From NCBI GenBank assembly GCA_022592445.1, contig JABYQR010000173.1, positions 27,268 through 91,267 of the forward strand: a stretch of DNA of 64,000 bases, given 5' to 3'. The DNA comes from Cytidiella melzeri (Eukaryota > Basidiomycota > Agaricomycetes > Polyporales > Irpicaceae). Every line of letters begins with the position of its first letter. Within the stretch, counting starts at the first letter, position 1. Under the pieces are notes generated by a model. It made no database searches. It was not told the origin of the DNA and worked only from the letters and a program-made list of their open reading frames with translations. Positions 48,369 to 60,049 of the stretch are shown here, one piece after another. A program made the translations under genes and the position numbers.

Positions 48369-50021
48369 ATGCTTCATCATAGCGTCGCTGTTTTGTTTGT
48401 CTCCTACCTTCTTGGCTTGGTTTCCGGCCTTCCCATCGCCAAGCGCGAGGTCCCGCAAGGTATCTTGGTTTTGACTGACATTCTTGTCAGCACCGCTAAA
48501 ATACGTTTGAAATAACAGAGCACTCCCATGAGCCTCAACTTGATGCTGTTCGAACGCTTCTTCAGGCGAACAATCCCCAACAGATCCAAGATCCGGTTTT
48601 CGGCTTGCTGGGAAACGCTGCCGCCGCCGCAGGTGCTGGAAAAGTCACTGTATGTTACTTCATTGACCACACTGCACGCATGTCTCATCCTCACCTTATG
48701 CACAGGACCTCGATTGCTTGCAAATGCTCACCGCTGACCAAGCTTTCACCAACGCCAAAGCCGCTGGTGACGTCGAGGTAAGTCTACACTGCATTGCGCG
48801 GTTTATACAACCTTTTCCTTACGTTTATCTCAGGGTATGACCAACGCATTGATCTTCCGTGCCCTCGAGAGGAATACCGGGAAGGTTGGCTTGGCCAGTG
48901 CTACATGCACCCAAACTGCGTCCAACCCTGAGATTGCCGCCATCTCGCAACATCAGGACCCCGCGTCTCCGAATGCAGCTGCTACCAACAAAGCTATCGT
49001 GCTGCAGCTGGCCAAACAGATTGCATCTATTGGTGGTAATCCTCAGGACGCGCTCAAGTCTGGCACATTTGCCCCGGGCAATCTCGCCGATACCACGGCC
49101 AAGGGTAAGTTATACTTGGGGATGTCTGCCAATGTTGTGCTCACTGATGTGGCTTAGGTAATACGTGCGACGATGCAAATGATGCCAACGGGTGCATATT
49201 TACGCAGAACTTGCTCGTCGAAGATGCAACTGCCGATGAAATTACTGCTGCAGTCGCTGGTGTTTCCGTTGCCTCTGCTTCCGCTGCATCTCAGGTGGCA
49301 ACCGCAACTGCAGCTGCAACATCGTGAGTCTCCTGGCTTTTGTCATCTCCGTCTCATTACTTACAACAATGTTAGAGCTGCTGACGATACCAGTGCTAGT
49401 ACCGCTGTATGCAGCGCCATTTGTGAGTGACCTGTTTATCGCTGGAAGTAGAACATTGCTCACTACGTCTGGTTAGCCACGGTCACAGTGACCGTTCAGT
49501 CAGCCGCCACCGCTACCGTTGCCGCGACTGATATCTCAACCGCCGCCGCCGCTGCAACAGCAACTTCGTGAGTCGCTTGACGCTGGGTATTTCTTACATT
49601 TTACTCAAGGTAGATTCCAGTGCTGCCAGTAGCGCAGCATCCACTGCCGCTGCAGCTGGCCAAAACCTGCAGACCTTCACTGGCGCGCGTGAGTACATAG
49701 CAGTGTCCTCTTATGCATAACATGAACTGAGGAAAAATCCTAGTCGGCGGTGACGCTGCTCCAGCTGTCACAACGGGCGGCCGTGGCTTCGTGGTTGACG
49801 GTGAAGGTAGCGATGATTTCCTGAACTTGGCTGCAGCACTTGGCCGTTCATGTGACGTTCAGGTGAGTGATGGTATTCGACCAGGATGGTCGGGCTGTCG
49901 CTAACTCCTGCATATTACACAGCACAACGCATGCGCCAATACAGCTAACAGCGGTGGAGGCTTTGCCGCCTCTGCTTGTGATGCCCAGAACACCCAATGC
50001 CATGCAGCTATCACAGCCTAG
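48369..50021 (+). CDS. secreted alanine-rich fungal protein with Kex2-like site
   Basis: Exons 48369-48459, 48519-48649, 48706-48777, 48834-49104, 49158-49323, 49376-49422, 49477-49567, 49621-49688, 49744-49862, 49923-50021 (384 aa). Signal peptide MLHHSVAVLFVSYLLGLVSG, then LPIAKR, a dibasic Kex2-type processing site. A conserved core (GMTNALIFRALERNTGKVGL, AAISQHQDP, IASIGGNPQDALKSGTF, CDDANDANGCIF) precedes a low-complexity Ala/Thr/Ser linker encoded by several tiny exons. The end GGRGFVVDGEGSDDFLNLAA, then ALGRSCDVQHNACANTAN, is Cys-rich. It belongs to a family I recall from many basidiomycete secretomes, of unknown function. Confidence 0.85.
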
Positions 50022-50677
50022 AGCACATGCCGCATCTTCCAGGTAAATTCACTTCCAAAACCGCTTGTGCAAGCATGACAGTACATAATGTACGGAGTCG
50101 TTTAAAGTCGCGTCTTATTGGCGGCTTGGTGTAGTATCGCTGTTTTTATCTAGTACACTGCACTGCAATGCATGCGAATTTGCTCATATCGCGCGTGATT
50201 CACATGAGGGATTGGAGGTCCGTTCGCCTGGCATCTCACCGGCGGTCGCTGGTCATGGCATACTTGATGCCTGTCCGTGGGTATGCCAGGAGCTCCGGAC
50301 AGTCTGCGGCAGCAGCCCAAGTAGCGCCAGAAACCCTGCATCGCCGACCGTCAAGGCAGAATATTATATACACGGCCTGTTCCTGTTCATTACTTTGACG
50401 GTGACTATTGCCATACGATGTTGTGATGTGCTCAGGAGCGTTGATAGGCCGTACGTCGACAGAGAACTCTGATGTCCCGCGTTTGGCTTGACATTATTAC
50501 AATAACATACCAGCCACGTTCAGTTTCGAGCATGTGGACCTGTCTCGCGCACTAACCACCACGGTATGGCGATTATGTTGAGTATATATACAGCAGCGCT
50601 GTCGACACAGGCCTCGTCGTCTGTTCGCTGTTCCTCCTCTGACAATCTTCGGAGAATCACTGTTCCCTTAACAGACC
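50022..50677. other. intergenic, nuclease promoter
   Basis: About 650 bp. TATATATA at about 50581-50590, roughly 90 bases before the next ATG, is a likely core promoter. No gene seen. Confidence 0.5.
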
Positions 50678-52962
50678 ATGCTTCCCGCTCCCAGCCTTGT
50701 TCGCCTATGCTCGTGGGCCGCACTAGCATCTGGCGTGTACTCAGTCAGTATTGCTGATGTACAGGGACCTGGATTTCGCTCCCCTCTCGTGGGTCAAACA
50801 GTACAAAATGTTACTGGTGTCGTGACGGTGAAGGCAGGCTAGGTTCCAGTATGATGTCCCAGCTCTGAACAACACTAAAAGTCCAACAGACCTCCGGAAG
50901 TTCAAGCGGGTTTTACATTCAAGCTCCTGCTACAGGCAATCAAAGCGTCTCTGCTGGACTATTCGTCTTCACCAGCTCGAAAACAGTCCTCAACGCTGTC
51001 AGCGTCGGAGATATGGTGTCGCTGTCAGGCAAGGTGCAAGAATTCCGCCCTGCGGCCGATCCGACATACCTCCCTAGCACTGAGCTCTCCTCTCCTACCA
51101 ATCTCACCGTCCTCTCTCATAACAATACTGTCACGCCCATTTTACTGGGGCACGACCGAAGCCCTCCCACGCGGTATCTTTCGTCTCTTGACAGCGGTCG
51201 CGATGGGTTCTTGAGCGTACCCAACAACCAGAGTCTCCTCGATGTCGTTGACCCCGTTGCTGAGCCGACAAAATACGGCCTTGACTTTTGGTCCAGTCTG
51301 GAAGGCCAACTCGTCACGGCTCCCAAGCCGGTGTCCATCGGATTTAGCAACAATTTCGGAGAGTTCTGGGTCACTGGCGACTGGCCAAAGGACAACGTGA
51401 ACAGCCGTGGAGGCCTGACTCTCGCATTCGGTATGTCCTAATCTTCATGGGATTTCTCGCCGTAAATTTAACCGGTGACCTGACCCTGATAAGGCCCCGA
51501 CGGCATTCCCGACGGTGGTCCCGAATCTGTCATTATCGGCAGTCCTGTTGACGGAACAAAGAATCCGGAAATGAACGTCGGGATGACTTTGTCCGACATC
51601 ACAGGCGTCATACAATACCAGTCAGTATGATGTTATGCTCATAGGAGAATTCGAACTCACTTGGACCTCGCAGATTCGGCTTTTACTATATCTTGCCCCT
51701 CACCGCTCCCACCGTTCTGTCCACACCAAGCGCCACTGTCCCACCTACTACGCTAACCTCCAGCAGCGACTGTTGCACTGTTACCATTGGAGACTATAAT
51801 GTCAGTTCCGTCCTTTCCATCAATTGCTAAAAAACGAGATAGCTAATCGTTGCGCAGGTTGACAACATGGACCCGAACTCTTCTCACCTGCCCACCATCG
51901 CAAATCACATCGCCAACTTCCTTGCCAATCCTGACATTATGTTCCTTCAAGAGATCCAGGATAATGACGGAGACACGGATGACGGCGTCGTTGACGGTAC
52001 CACAACTCTAACCAATCTTGTGACCTCAATTTCTGCTAGCGGTGGCATTGCGTACAATTTCACCGAAATCAGCCCTCAAAACGACCTGGACGGCGGTGTC
52101 CCTGGAGGAAACATCCGTCCTGCGTACCTGTGCGTCTCATGACAGTGTTATTGTTGATAATATCGAATGCTATTCCCTGTAGGTTCGACCCCAAAAAGAT
52201 CAGCCTAGTTCCAGGATCTCCCGTAGGAGGACCTCTCGACGCTGTACAGCCTGTTCGTGGAGGACTCTTCGATCTTGAAGTCGGGCTGTCGTGAGTCACC
52301 TGTAAAGAGGAAGGCTAAAAATCACGCTGACAGTTGTCGCAGCTTCAACCCTGGTCGTATAGATCCAACAAATGCTGCATGGAATTCGAGCAGGAAGCCA
52401 CTTGTTGCCCACTGGCAGACCAGATCCGGCAGCAAGTTCTACACGATCAACGTGCACGACGCGTCCAAGTCCGACGGAGGGTCTTCAGTCCAGGGAGCTC
52501 CTCGCCCACCTATTAACAGCGACGTCGATCAGCGTACTGCCCAGGTACAGGTCATCGCTGTGAGTCCCCACGTCGCACTGGCTTAGCAAATTCCGCACAT
52601 CAGTCACTGACATAGCTTTCATGTAGAACTTCGTCAAGTCCCTTCTGAGCCTGGACCCTCTCGCTAGCGTCATACTCGCCGGAGACTGGAACGAGTTTAT
52701 TCAGACCCGCTCAGTGTTTGAGGCCTTCAACGGGATCCTTGTGGAGGTCGACGGCCTCGCGGGCATTCCCACGGTCGAGAGATACACATACGTTTTTGAT
52801 AATCTCAACGAACAGCTTGACCATATCTTCATATCGCCTGCTATGGCGCTGCGTCGCGTCGAAGCGGAGCACATCCACGTCAATAGTTGGGCTGCGAGCT
52901 TGAACGCCAGGGCAAGCGATCACGATCCGAGCGTTGCGAGGTTGAGGATTTGCGGGTTGTAA
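50678..52962 (+). CDS. secreted endonuclease/exonuclease/phosphatase-family nuclease, copy 2
   Basis: Paralogue of the gene at 28.6-30.8 kb. Exons 50678-50833, 50890-51430, 51494-51620, 51674-51800, 51858-52129, 52183-52290, 52343-52559, 52627-52962 (627 aa). Signal peptide begins MLPAPSLVRLCSWAALASG. N-terminal OB-like domain (GFYIQAPATGN, GDMVSLSGKVQEF), then the EEP core: IGDYNVDN (about 315), MFLQEIQDN (Glu about 349), NIRPAYLFDPKKISL, SSRKPLVAHWQ, INVHDASKSD, LAGDWNEF (Asp about 536), LDHIFIS and ASDHDPSVARL (His about 615). Intron 1 seems to have a GC donor (AAG|GCAGGC); GTGAAG three codons earlier is the alternative. Intact, and parent or sister of the fragment at 22.8-23.6 kb. Confidence 0.9.
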
Positions 52963-53118
52963 CACGTCGTTGTGTTAGCAGATGCTGGGCTTTCAGTATC
53001 CTTATACCATGAAATTTTGATGGTCACTTCTTGCGGACATTACATCCTAGTGTACAAATAGCTCTACTGTACAGTATTGCACGATGTTCGTCATGTTGTT
53101 GACGAGCCCGAAGGTGTC

Positions 53119-54390
53119 CTACGATTCGTCATCACTGTGAGTCCCTTTCGTCGACCGTCGAAGCTGTTCTTGCCAAACCTCGGCGAATTCCTCCACGTTT
53201 CGTCCCCCGCTTAACGCGAGTGCTTCCATCGGCACCATGTTGTGCTGGTAAATGTGGGCATTACGTGCTGCAGCCGGATGGCTCCGAGAGTCCACGACCT
53301 TGAGAACCGGGTGGTAGTGATTCGCTGACGATGAAACGGACGAAGCTTCGGTGAGAAGATCCAAAAGTTCTTCGTATTCAAAGAGAAGGGGATCTGTGCG
53401 CGGCGCGTAAAATTGAAGTCATTTGCGTGGCCCTTGGCGAAATCGCGGCTGAGCAATAAGTCGAATACGTTTAAGCAAACGGTGAGCATAATAATAGGAG
53501 CAAAAAGTGGACTCATACAATTCCCGTATGTGTCTTCCCACTTCCCTTTGATATTTTCTTCCCAGTACCTCGTCAGCGCATCCACTACCTTTTGTTGGGT
53601 GCCATGCTCGTTCCAAAAGTCGTAGTAGTTAGGATCTCGCTGTGAGATACCTACAGAGACAAATATTCAGCGAACCAAAACGGGGACTAATGCCTACATG
53701 CATACCAAGTAGAATCTCGCGTCGCACGAAGCACCTGAGCTCACGACTTCGGTCTACAGGGTACTACTTGCGCAAGACCAGCTCCAAAGTATAGTCTGGA
53801 TGTGACTTAGCTCCTGAGTCGCAGCCCTCGAAAACATGATCCTCGTTAGATCATGCAGGATGAAATCCGACGGCTTTAGGAGACTGTAAACATCAGATGG
53901 CGCGGTACATTTGAGCGGGAAAGACGGTGGAAGCATCCACGCTGCATCCTAGGGCAGCAAGTCAGCGAAACGACGTGGTCGAAAAGACGGCATCAGCAAG
54001 TTACCCGAGGAGACGAAAAGTACAGCTTGGGAAAGACAGCCCCATACTGCTTCACAGTGACGCGAATCTTCGCATCCAACTCAGGGAACGCGAACATTCT
54101 TCGGGGCTCCCTGCTCTCTTCGTCTTCGTCATCGTCGCTGTTGTCCGTAGAGTCCTCTTCATCAAGTCTTCCGAGCCCTCTGGCAAGATCACACCGTCAG
54201 ACTGCAGGTAATCATGGAAATCGTGAGTCAAGGGCTTGATAATAGTTGATTTGATACTCTTAGAGGCGAATCTTGGGTACCAGGAGGAAAATTGGAAAGC
54301 TAGTAGGACATTGGGAGTTGAGGTAGGGAACAAGGTGGGCATTGTAATGCAAAGAGGGCAGGGAAGTAACAAAGTGGAAGTGGTGTGTGA
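53119..54390 (-). pseudogene. CDC123: CDC123 pseudogene (inverted copy)
   Basis: Aligns along its full length with the intact gene at 21.36-22.68 kb. Visible lesions: a deletion near 54170 removing intron 1 and flanking exon bases and shifting the frame right after the EGSEDL part; a one-base deletion in the codons after ILHDL (near 53850); TGG to TAG in the conserved RKWYP motif (near 53766); and a one-base loss after GHANDFN (near 53405). Six codons near the start (SVPT region) are also absent. It cannot encode CDC123. Confidence 0.95.
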
Positions 54391-55508
54391 GGTGTAGAGG
54401 CTGTTAAGCTTCAAAGATGAGTCTTATTATTATTGCTGCTTCAGCAGCTCTGCTGATGTTGTAATCAATGACGCGCTAAGTGACGCGCCTCTTACTATAC
54501 AAGGAAACCCCGACTGATTCCATTCTTCTATCCATTCATACTTTCCGTCTCGGCCTATTTGTATTTGTACTATCCGTTCCGTTATCCGTTCCGCACTGTA
54601 TCCTGTATCCGCGCTACTTAATACGTGTTATCCTTTATTTTGTATTACTATAAAACACTTGTATTTTCTATGATAATGTTATCTGCTCATTGCTCTCACT
54701 CGTGCGTTCGCATCCTCTCGCAACAACAGCTGATATACATGTCTGTATCTACTTATGTAAGCAACTACCACACATGTCTACTTCAGCTATTCTACTGTAT
54801 TACTATGTGCATGACTCAGTGTATGACTAGGCTCAGCACTTGTGCCAGAGGCATACATATTGAGTAAATGACTCATGCTAATACTTGTTATTATTTTTAG
54901 GCTTGCCGCCTCATCTTTGTTTGTATCCATTTGTTCCCGCCAACCGCCTTTCGTTATTCCGCGCGGATTACCTGTTTCGACATTCTCTTTTTGTCTTATC
55001 CGCATTGCTAAAATAATATAAAAACTGTGTATTCTTATAGCTCTCAAATAACATTGTGTTCCCTTACTTCGAGCCCCCCTCCCGTGCGCGCTCCAAAACC
55101 CTGCATTAACAACAGTACTTGGCCTCAGACATACGCTTTAGGCATTCTCTGGAGTTGTACTACGTGCTTTCCATGTCATTTCCTATGCTACTAGAACACA
55201 GGCGTACATATATGTGCAGTACTCCTATAGTGCTATACCACTTAACCCATATTTGTATGTCTCAGCTAATGTGATGGTTACTACTAGAGTTAACATATAC
55301 AGCTGCATAATTCCCTTGTCAAGACTGTGGGAACTCTTCTACATCAGGAAAGTTGTTTCTGCCCGGTAGGGCAGGGCGAAACTCTGTAGGCGCGGTGATG
55401 GCGTATAGGGCGTGGTAGGTATCAGTGGGCGCTAGGTAGGCCGCAATAGGGCGCAAATCCCTAACGTTCCTTTTGCTACCTACCGCCATCATCCCTCAAC
55501 GTGCGACA
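54391..55508. other. AT-rich intergenic region
   Basis: About 1.1 kb of lower-GC sequence with short repeated words (TATCCGTTCCG, TACTATATC types). No gene recognised. It marks the switch from conserved genes to the repeat-rich right end. Confidence 0.5.
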
Positions 55509-56878
55509 ATGCGCTACCAAGAACTCAACGAGCGAGGTATGTGATACCACCCTGCCTCCTTTTACTGAACTGCAACTACAGTCAACTCGTAGCCATCCCG
55601 CTCCGTGCAGCTTCCAATGAAGCAGCTCACCACAAAATTCCGGGTCAGACAACCAGTCCCGGTATTACGACCGCCGCCCGACTACATACTCTCGGATGCC
55701 GATGATTACGCCAGGTTTCGTCGTGAGCGGCTCGGATTACCAGATCGTACAGATCGCTGGATAGCGTCAGCGGTGGAGGTTTGTGGGAGAGACATAGCAG
55801 TAGATGCGAAGTGCATCCCAGGGCGGCTGGCTCGCTGCCTTCTGACTGTTGAACGAGTTGTGGTATGTCACTCCCGTTCACGCTCTCTGTGTTGTGTCTG
55901 ACTGTCGGAGCCATCAGGGCCAAGTAGACGGCGCGTTCATAGATCCAGATATGTTCACACTCTACACGAACGCGATTGTATCCAGCAAACTGCCCTCATT
56001 ACGAGAAGGAGAACATGTCGGTCCGCGCGTCATATTGGATCAGTTCGTGAGCGCACCGTGCTTCGCGCAATCGCCACCGACCTTACGCCCAAATTTTACG
56101 GTCTGAAACCTTGCAGCACCACAAATGTTGATGTCATGAACATGAATAAGCAGCTCGTGAATGACCTGCTCCAGCCAGATGAGAGCCCTTGTTTTGCAAA
56201 CCGCGTACGTTGCCAGCGAGTTCTCGGCTACTAGATTTGAACTGACATACATGCCTAACAGGAATCTTTTGCGCATCGATCAACTCCGCGCAATCTTTTT
56301 CGGTCATCGTTGATCCTAAGCATCATCAAGCTTTGGTTATGGGACAAGAAGAAGCACCCGCTCGGAATAACTCACCGCGAATTCTTCGACGACGACAGAG
56401 CTCTCGCGTTGCCTGTGCTAGCAATGGCGATAACATCGGTATGCTTTATTGTGCATGCTCGTATGTTGACGTCTCACATATTGAACCATTATAGATACAC
56501 TATTCTCTCGATCAGTGGACCGACGGATACGAGAGAGTGCCGTCGAGGAAAGGCATCAAGCACTCGGAGCATGAGAAGAGTGCTGATCCTTTCTCAGAAG
56601 CGCTGTACCACCAGAAGTACCTCAAGCATCTTGAGAATCTCGAAGGATGGCACGCGCATACTGCCTCTGGAAGTAAGGCTGCGCGTAAATATCAACAGGA
56701 GCTCCTCGCTGAATGCCTGTAAGTGCAGGGTTAATTTGCTACGAGAGTGTGCTTTACTAATGTGTCATTCTATCCACACAGTGAGCATGCCGGTATTTCG
56801 GATGTGAATGCAACAGATGACGGTGCCCCTCACAAACGTCGCCGCCTCACGGCCGCCGACTACGAGGCCGATGAGTAA
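55509..56878 (+). pseudogene. decayed DUF6532-like gene
   Basis: Conserved-looking blocks appear in order: PDYILSDADDYARFRRERLG, CIPGRLARCLLTVERVV, then across an intron GQVDGAFIDPDMFTLYTNAI and REGEHVGPRVILDQF. A frame change near 56045 leads to RERTVLRAIATDLTPKFYGL. Spliced exons then give SLILSIIKLWLWDKKKHPLG, LALPVLAMAITS, HYSLDQWTDGYERVP and YHQKYLKHLENLEGW, with a basic end HKRRRLTAADYEADE. The layout recalls the DUF6532 proteins abundant in Agaricomycetes (from memory). The frame break suggests a pseudogene, though an unrecognised intron is possible. Confidence 0.55.
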
Positions 56879-56922
56879 CTGGAGCCTTACGGCCGCCAAG
56901 TATGAGGCTGAGAAGTGACTGG
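56844..56922 (+). repeat. duplicated C-terminal coding tail
   Basis: The end of the preceding frame, ACGGCCGCCGACTACGAGGC through its stop, is repeated about 40 bp downstream as ACGGCCGCCAAGTATGAGGC plus a stop. A short tandem duplication created a second, untranslated copy of the tail. Confidence 0.7.
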
Positions 56923-57076
56923 CCACTCACATACCACCTGTATACCCGTAGCACCATGTCCTCACAATTCATCATTTGGTCGCATGAGTTTTATTGACAG
57001 GCGCATAACCGCGCATCAGCACGAAGGCCGCCGTCGGGATCCAAATAAGGATGTGCGCGCAAATTTGATAACTGTA

Positions 57077-57328
57077 TGTTAACAAGTTCGCTCGCGTGCT
57101 CTCTTAGGCGTATAGGCATATAGGCATACATAGGTATTTTCCTAAATACCGTATAAGGCGCTATCTGCATACTCTCTATCCTCGATAGAGGGGGGGGTGC
57201 CTACGGCGCCCTATTGCCCTTTGCCGCCCTTTCACAACCTCAATAGGTAACGGTCATTTTTCAGATGTACCTTGAAACATCCTTGAAACAAGGCGTGAAA
57301 AACTACTCAATGATATATAGTTTTAACA
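57077..57328 (-). mobile_element. Ty1/copia-type LTR
   Basis: On the minus strand it starts TGTTAAAAC and ends TTGTTAACA, so it has TGTTA/TAACA inverted ends and is 252 bp long. Just upstream on the same strand is a purine tract (AAGTGGGAG), as expected before a 3' LTR, and then a copia RNase H remnant. The element's remaining body is absent. Confidence 0.75.
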
Positions 57329-57398
57329 CTCCCACTTAACCGTTACATTAATGAGTGTTCAGATCAATTAGACCTAATCTCCCACTGAAGTATGATTG

Positions 57399-57660
57399 CT
57401 AATGAAATGCCAATGACTTTGTCATGATACCAGCAATCTGTTCTTCAGTTGGAACTGCATATAGTTCAACATTTTTATTTTTGACAAACTCTCTAACATA
57501 ATGATATCAAATGTCAATATGCTTTGAGTGTGATTCTATCTTTGGATTCTTGGTAAAATCAATGGCACCATGATTATCACAGCATAGAATGGTAGGCTCT
57601 TGCTGTTAAATCCCATTTTCTGAGCACAGTGTGCAACCATCACACTGGCATGTGACTTAG
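57399..57660 (-). pseudogene. Ty1/copia pol remnant (RNase H end)
   Basis: Minus-strand translation gives EPTILCCDNHGAIDFTKNPK, ESHSKHIDI, YHYVREFVKNKNVELYAVPT and EEQIAGIMTKSLAFH followed by a stop: the C-terminal end of a copia polyprotein. At least three internal stops make it inactive. It lies immediately 5' of the LTR in the expected order. Confidence 0.88.
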
Positions 57661-58149
57661 CTTAAGTAAGACCACATGGCTACAAACACATGGCTCAGCC
57701 CATAGCTAGGGTTTGACGTCATAGATACCGTCCACATGGGCTCCTTATTGTTCTTTCCCTATTGTTCTCTTTATGGAAGGATGTTCTCACAGGTGTGGGA
57801 ATGGAATACAATAGTTGGTCTCCTTTTAGATAGATTCTCTCACGAGTAGAGTTCTTGGCAAGGTCTAGACAATAGCTATTGTTCTCCTTTAGGTAGTTCT
57901 TTTGTTCTTCGTTCACACGGCTTCTTGCAAAGCCTGCCCTCAACATGGTCTGTGCGCAGGTCCCTGAAGTCTATATAAGATGCTGCATGTACGCTCCTAG
58001 CCCCCCACTGTCTCGACCTCTTGGTCTTTACTGGGCTAGGTAAGCAATCCCCTCTTGTACTACATAGCTGGTAGTACAAATACTAACTTGGTCTTTACTG
58101 GGCTAGACATCTGAATAAGATTTATAGCTGGTGAGAGTATTGTGCTTTA
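57661..58149 (+). repeat. probable LTR-like segment with a 67-bp tandem duplication
   Basis: Contains TCTATATAAG near 57971 followed by two copies of TTGGTCTTTACTGGGCTAG (58021 and 58088, 67 bp apart), each followed by an ATAGCTGGT word. Promoter-like layout beside retroelement debris suggests part of another LTR or a LINE 5' region, but no boundaries or coding part could be fixed. Confidence 0.4.
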
Positions 58150-59634
58150 CGCCTACCACCACCACTTTGTGTCCCTGTCTGCCGCGTCGAACCCCTGTCT
58201 CCGCGTCAGATCTTGTCTAAACAACGGTGCAGCGAATGCTTGCGCCAGAGCCGGAATATGGTACGGCACAGGCGACCCACGCAACATAGCCATAAGAGTT
58301 CCCGGGCCAACACAAACCAAACAGGCCGGGGAAGTACTGGCAATACAACGTGTCACTGCCCTGACACCACCATCCAGACCACTACACATCGTTAGCGACT
58401 CACAATATGCAATTGACAGCTTGAATACTCACCTTCAGAAATGGTGTGATCGAGGATGGACCGGTGTTGACAACGCAGACCTTTTTTGAAGCGCAGCGTA
58501 CCACCTGCAACAGAGGTCAGCAGTAACAACCTTTGAGTGGGTGAAAGGGCACTCCAGCTCCCACGGAAACGATGGTGTGGACGAGCTCGCAAGCCAAGGC
58601 ACCCACCTCGAGCTACCCACGGATATAGATCTGCAGGTGCCTAACAACTGGAACCTTACCGGTGTAAAAGCGGCATCCCTAACACAGGCCATCACGTACA
58701 CAAGAGTTTGAATGGCACACCTGCCAGAACCACAACCAGCAGCGGAGGAGATTCTAGACAGAACATACCATTGTGTGCACGACCATCTCGGGGGAACCTA
58801 CCCATCCTGAGGCAGCGTCTGGAAAAGCCTCCAACACAAAGATATCAGCCGGAAAATATCTGACTTCCTATGGAAGGTTATGCACAACTCACTAAAAGTG
58901 GGATAGTTTTGGGCACACATCCCAAACCTCGAAGAGTGGCGCACATGCCATCTGTGTGATGATGAAGACTCAATCAACCACATTCTTGCTGAGTGTGTAG
59001 CCCCGGAATGCACTCAAATCTGGGCCCTATGCGAAGGACTATGGAAACTAAAAGCATCAGCAACCCCATGGCCTGGCAAGCACATTGGCAACTTACTTGG
59101 CACACCACTTGCCGATTTCACTACTCCTGACGGGAAACGTCAGCCAGACTTGTCACATTTTTACCGCATCATGATGACCGAATCTGCCCACCTCATTTGG
59201 AGGCTACGCTGCAAGAGGCGCATTGAATGCGAGGGGGAAACACACTCCCTCAGAGAAATTGACCCCGGAAATGGCTCACAGCAATGAACATGCGCGTCAC
59301 CATGGACAGCGAACTGACAAAACTAAAATACGGTAAACGCAAACTACCAAAACAAGTAGTTCTACACACCTGGAGCAACATACTCAACTGCGACCGCAAC
59401 CTTCCCCTAGACTGGATTGAACACCGGGTTTTTAGTGGGTATGGGCCCCCTGTGATAATCCACCCTCTACCGGGTGGTCAGGGTGTGCCGAGTCCCACAC
59501 TTGGTGCGTAAATGCATTTTTCCCCTTTTGGATTGATGGGGTGAAATTTTCCTACTACAGTGGGTAGAATGTGAAGTCGACCTTGTTGACTGCCTGCCGC
59601 CAGCATCGTCACACGTGACGGCGTACACTCTTCC
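58150..59634 (+). mobile_element. 5'-truncated non-LTR retrotransposon (RNase H and RT zinc-binding end)
   Basis: The plus strand encodes an RNase H domain (GIWYGTGDPRNIAIRV, QAGEVLAIQRVTAL, HIVSDSQYAIDSLNTHLQ, FEWVKGHSSSHGNDGVDELA) and then a zinc-binding segment of reverse transcriptases (SDFLWKVMHNSLKVG, CHLCDDEDSINHILAECVAP). The C-terminus is QVVLHTWSNILNCDRNLP. In-frame stops near 58487, 58709, 58809 and 58904 and a frameshift near 59270 make it inactive. Reverse transcriptase itself is absent. A short 3' UTR ends in a run of nine A at 59635. Confidence 0.88.
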
Positions 59635-60008
59635 AAAAAAAAACAGAATGCCAGGTGGCACACGTTCCCAAAAGGTCAAATAAGGTTGAAAACAATTCTT
59701 CTGTAGTTCTGAAAGGTATACCATAGCTCACAAAGGAGATAAACTCGAAGGTGGTTGATTGTCACTGTCAAGATGGTGCAAGTGAGTGAAGCCTCAGTGA
59801 ATGTTTCAAGCAGCTGCAGCACCAACCTGTAATTCATGTTCTTTGACCTCTACCATCTGGATCTCCGCAGCGGGCTACATGGAGTTTGACTACACATTTC
59901 CAACCCTCGTCGCAGCAAGAGCCCTGCTTGCGTTTGCGCCGCTTCCGGATGCCCTAAGGCATAGCCAACAACTCTCCTCACCTCTACCAAAAAAAAAAAA
60001 AAAAAAAA
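59635..60008 (+). mobile_element. transduced PIG-U 5' segment between two poly(A) tracts
   Basis: A run of nine A (59635-59643) closes the LINE. Bases 59644-59986 are a roughly 94% copy, by eye, of the reverse complement of 40103-40448: the PIG-U upstream region, its ATG and most of exon 1, in sense orientation. The copy stops abruptly inside exon 1 (after SSPL) and is followed by 20 A (59989-60008). Order LINE, poly(A), unique flank, poly(A) is the classic mark of 3' transduction. Confidence 0.85.
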
Positions 60009-60049
60009 GAAGGTATTATACACGCAGTAAAATATGCGCAACAGGAAGA

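Noticed and set aside
52334..52563. Alternative plus-strand frames inside nuclease copy 2
   Set aside because: They overlap the exon carrying the conserved motifs and show no independent features.
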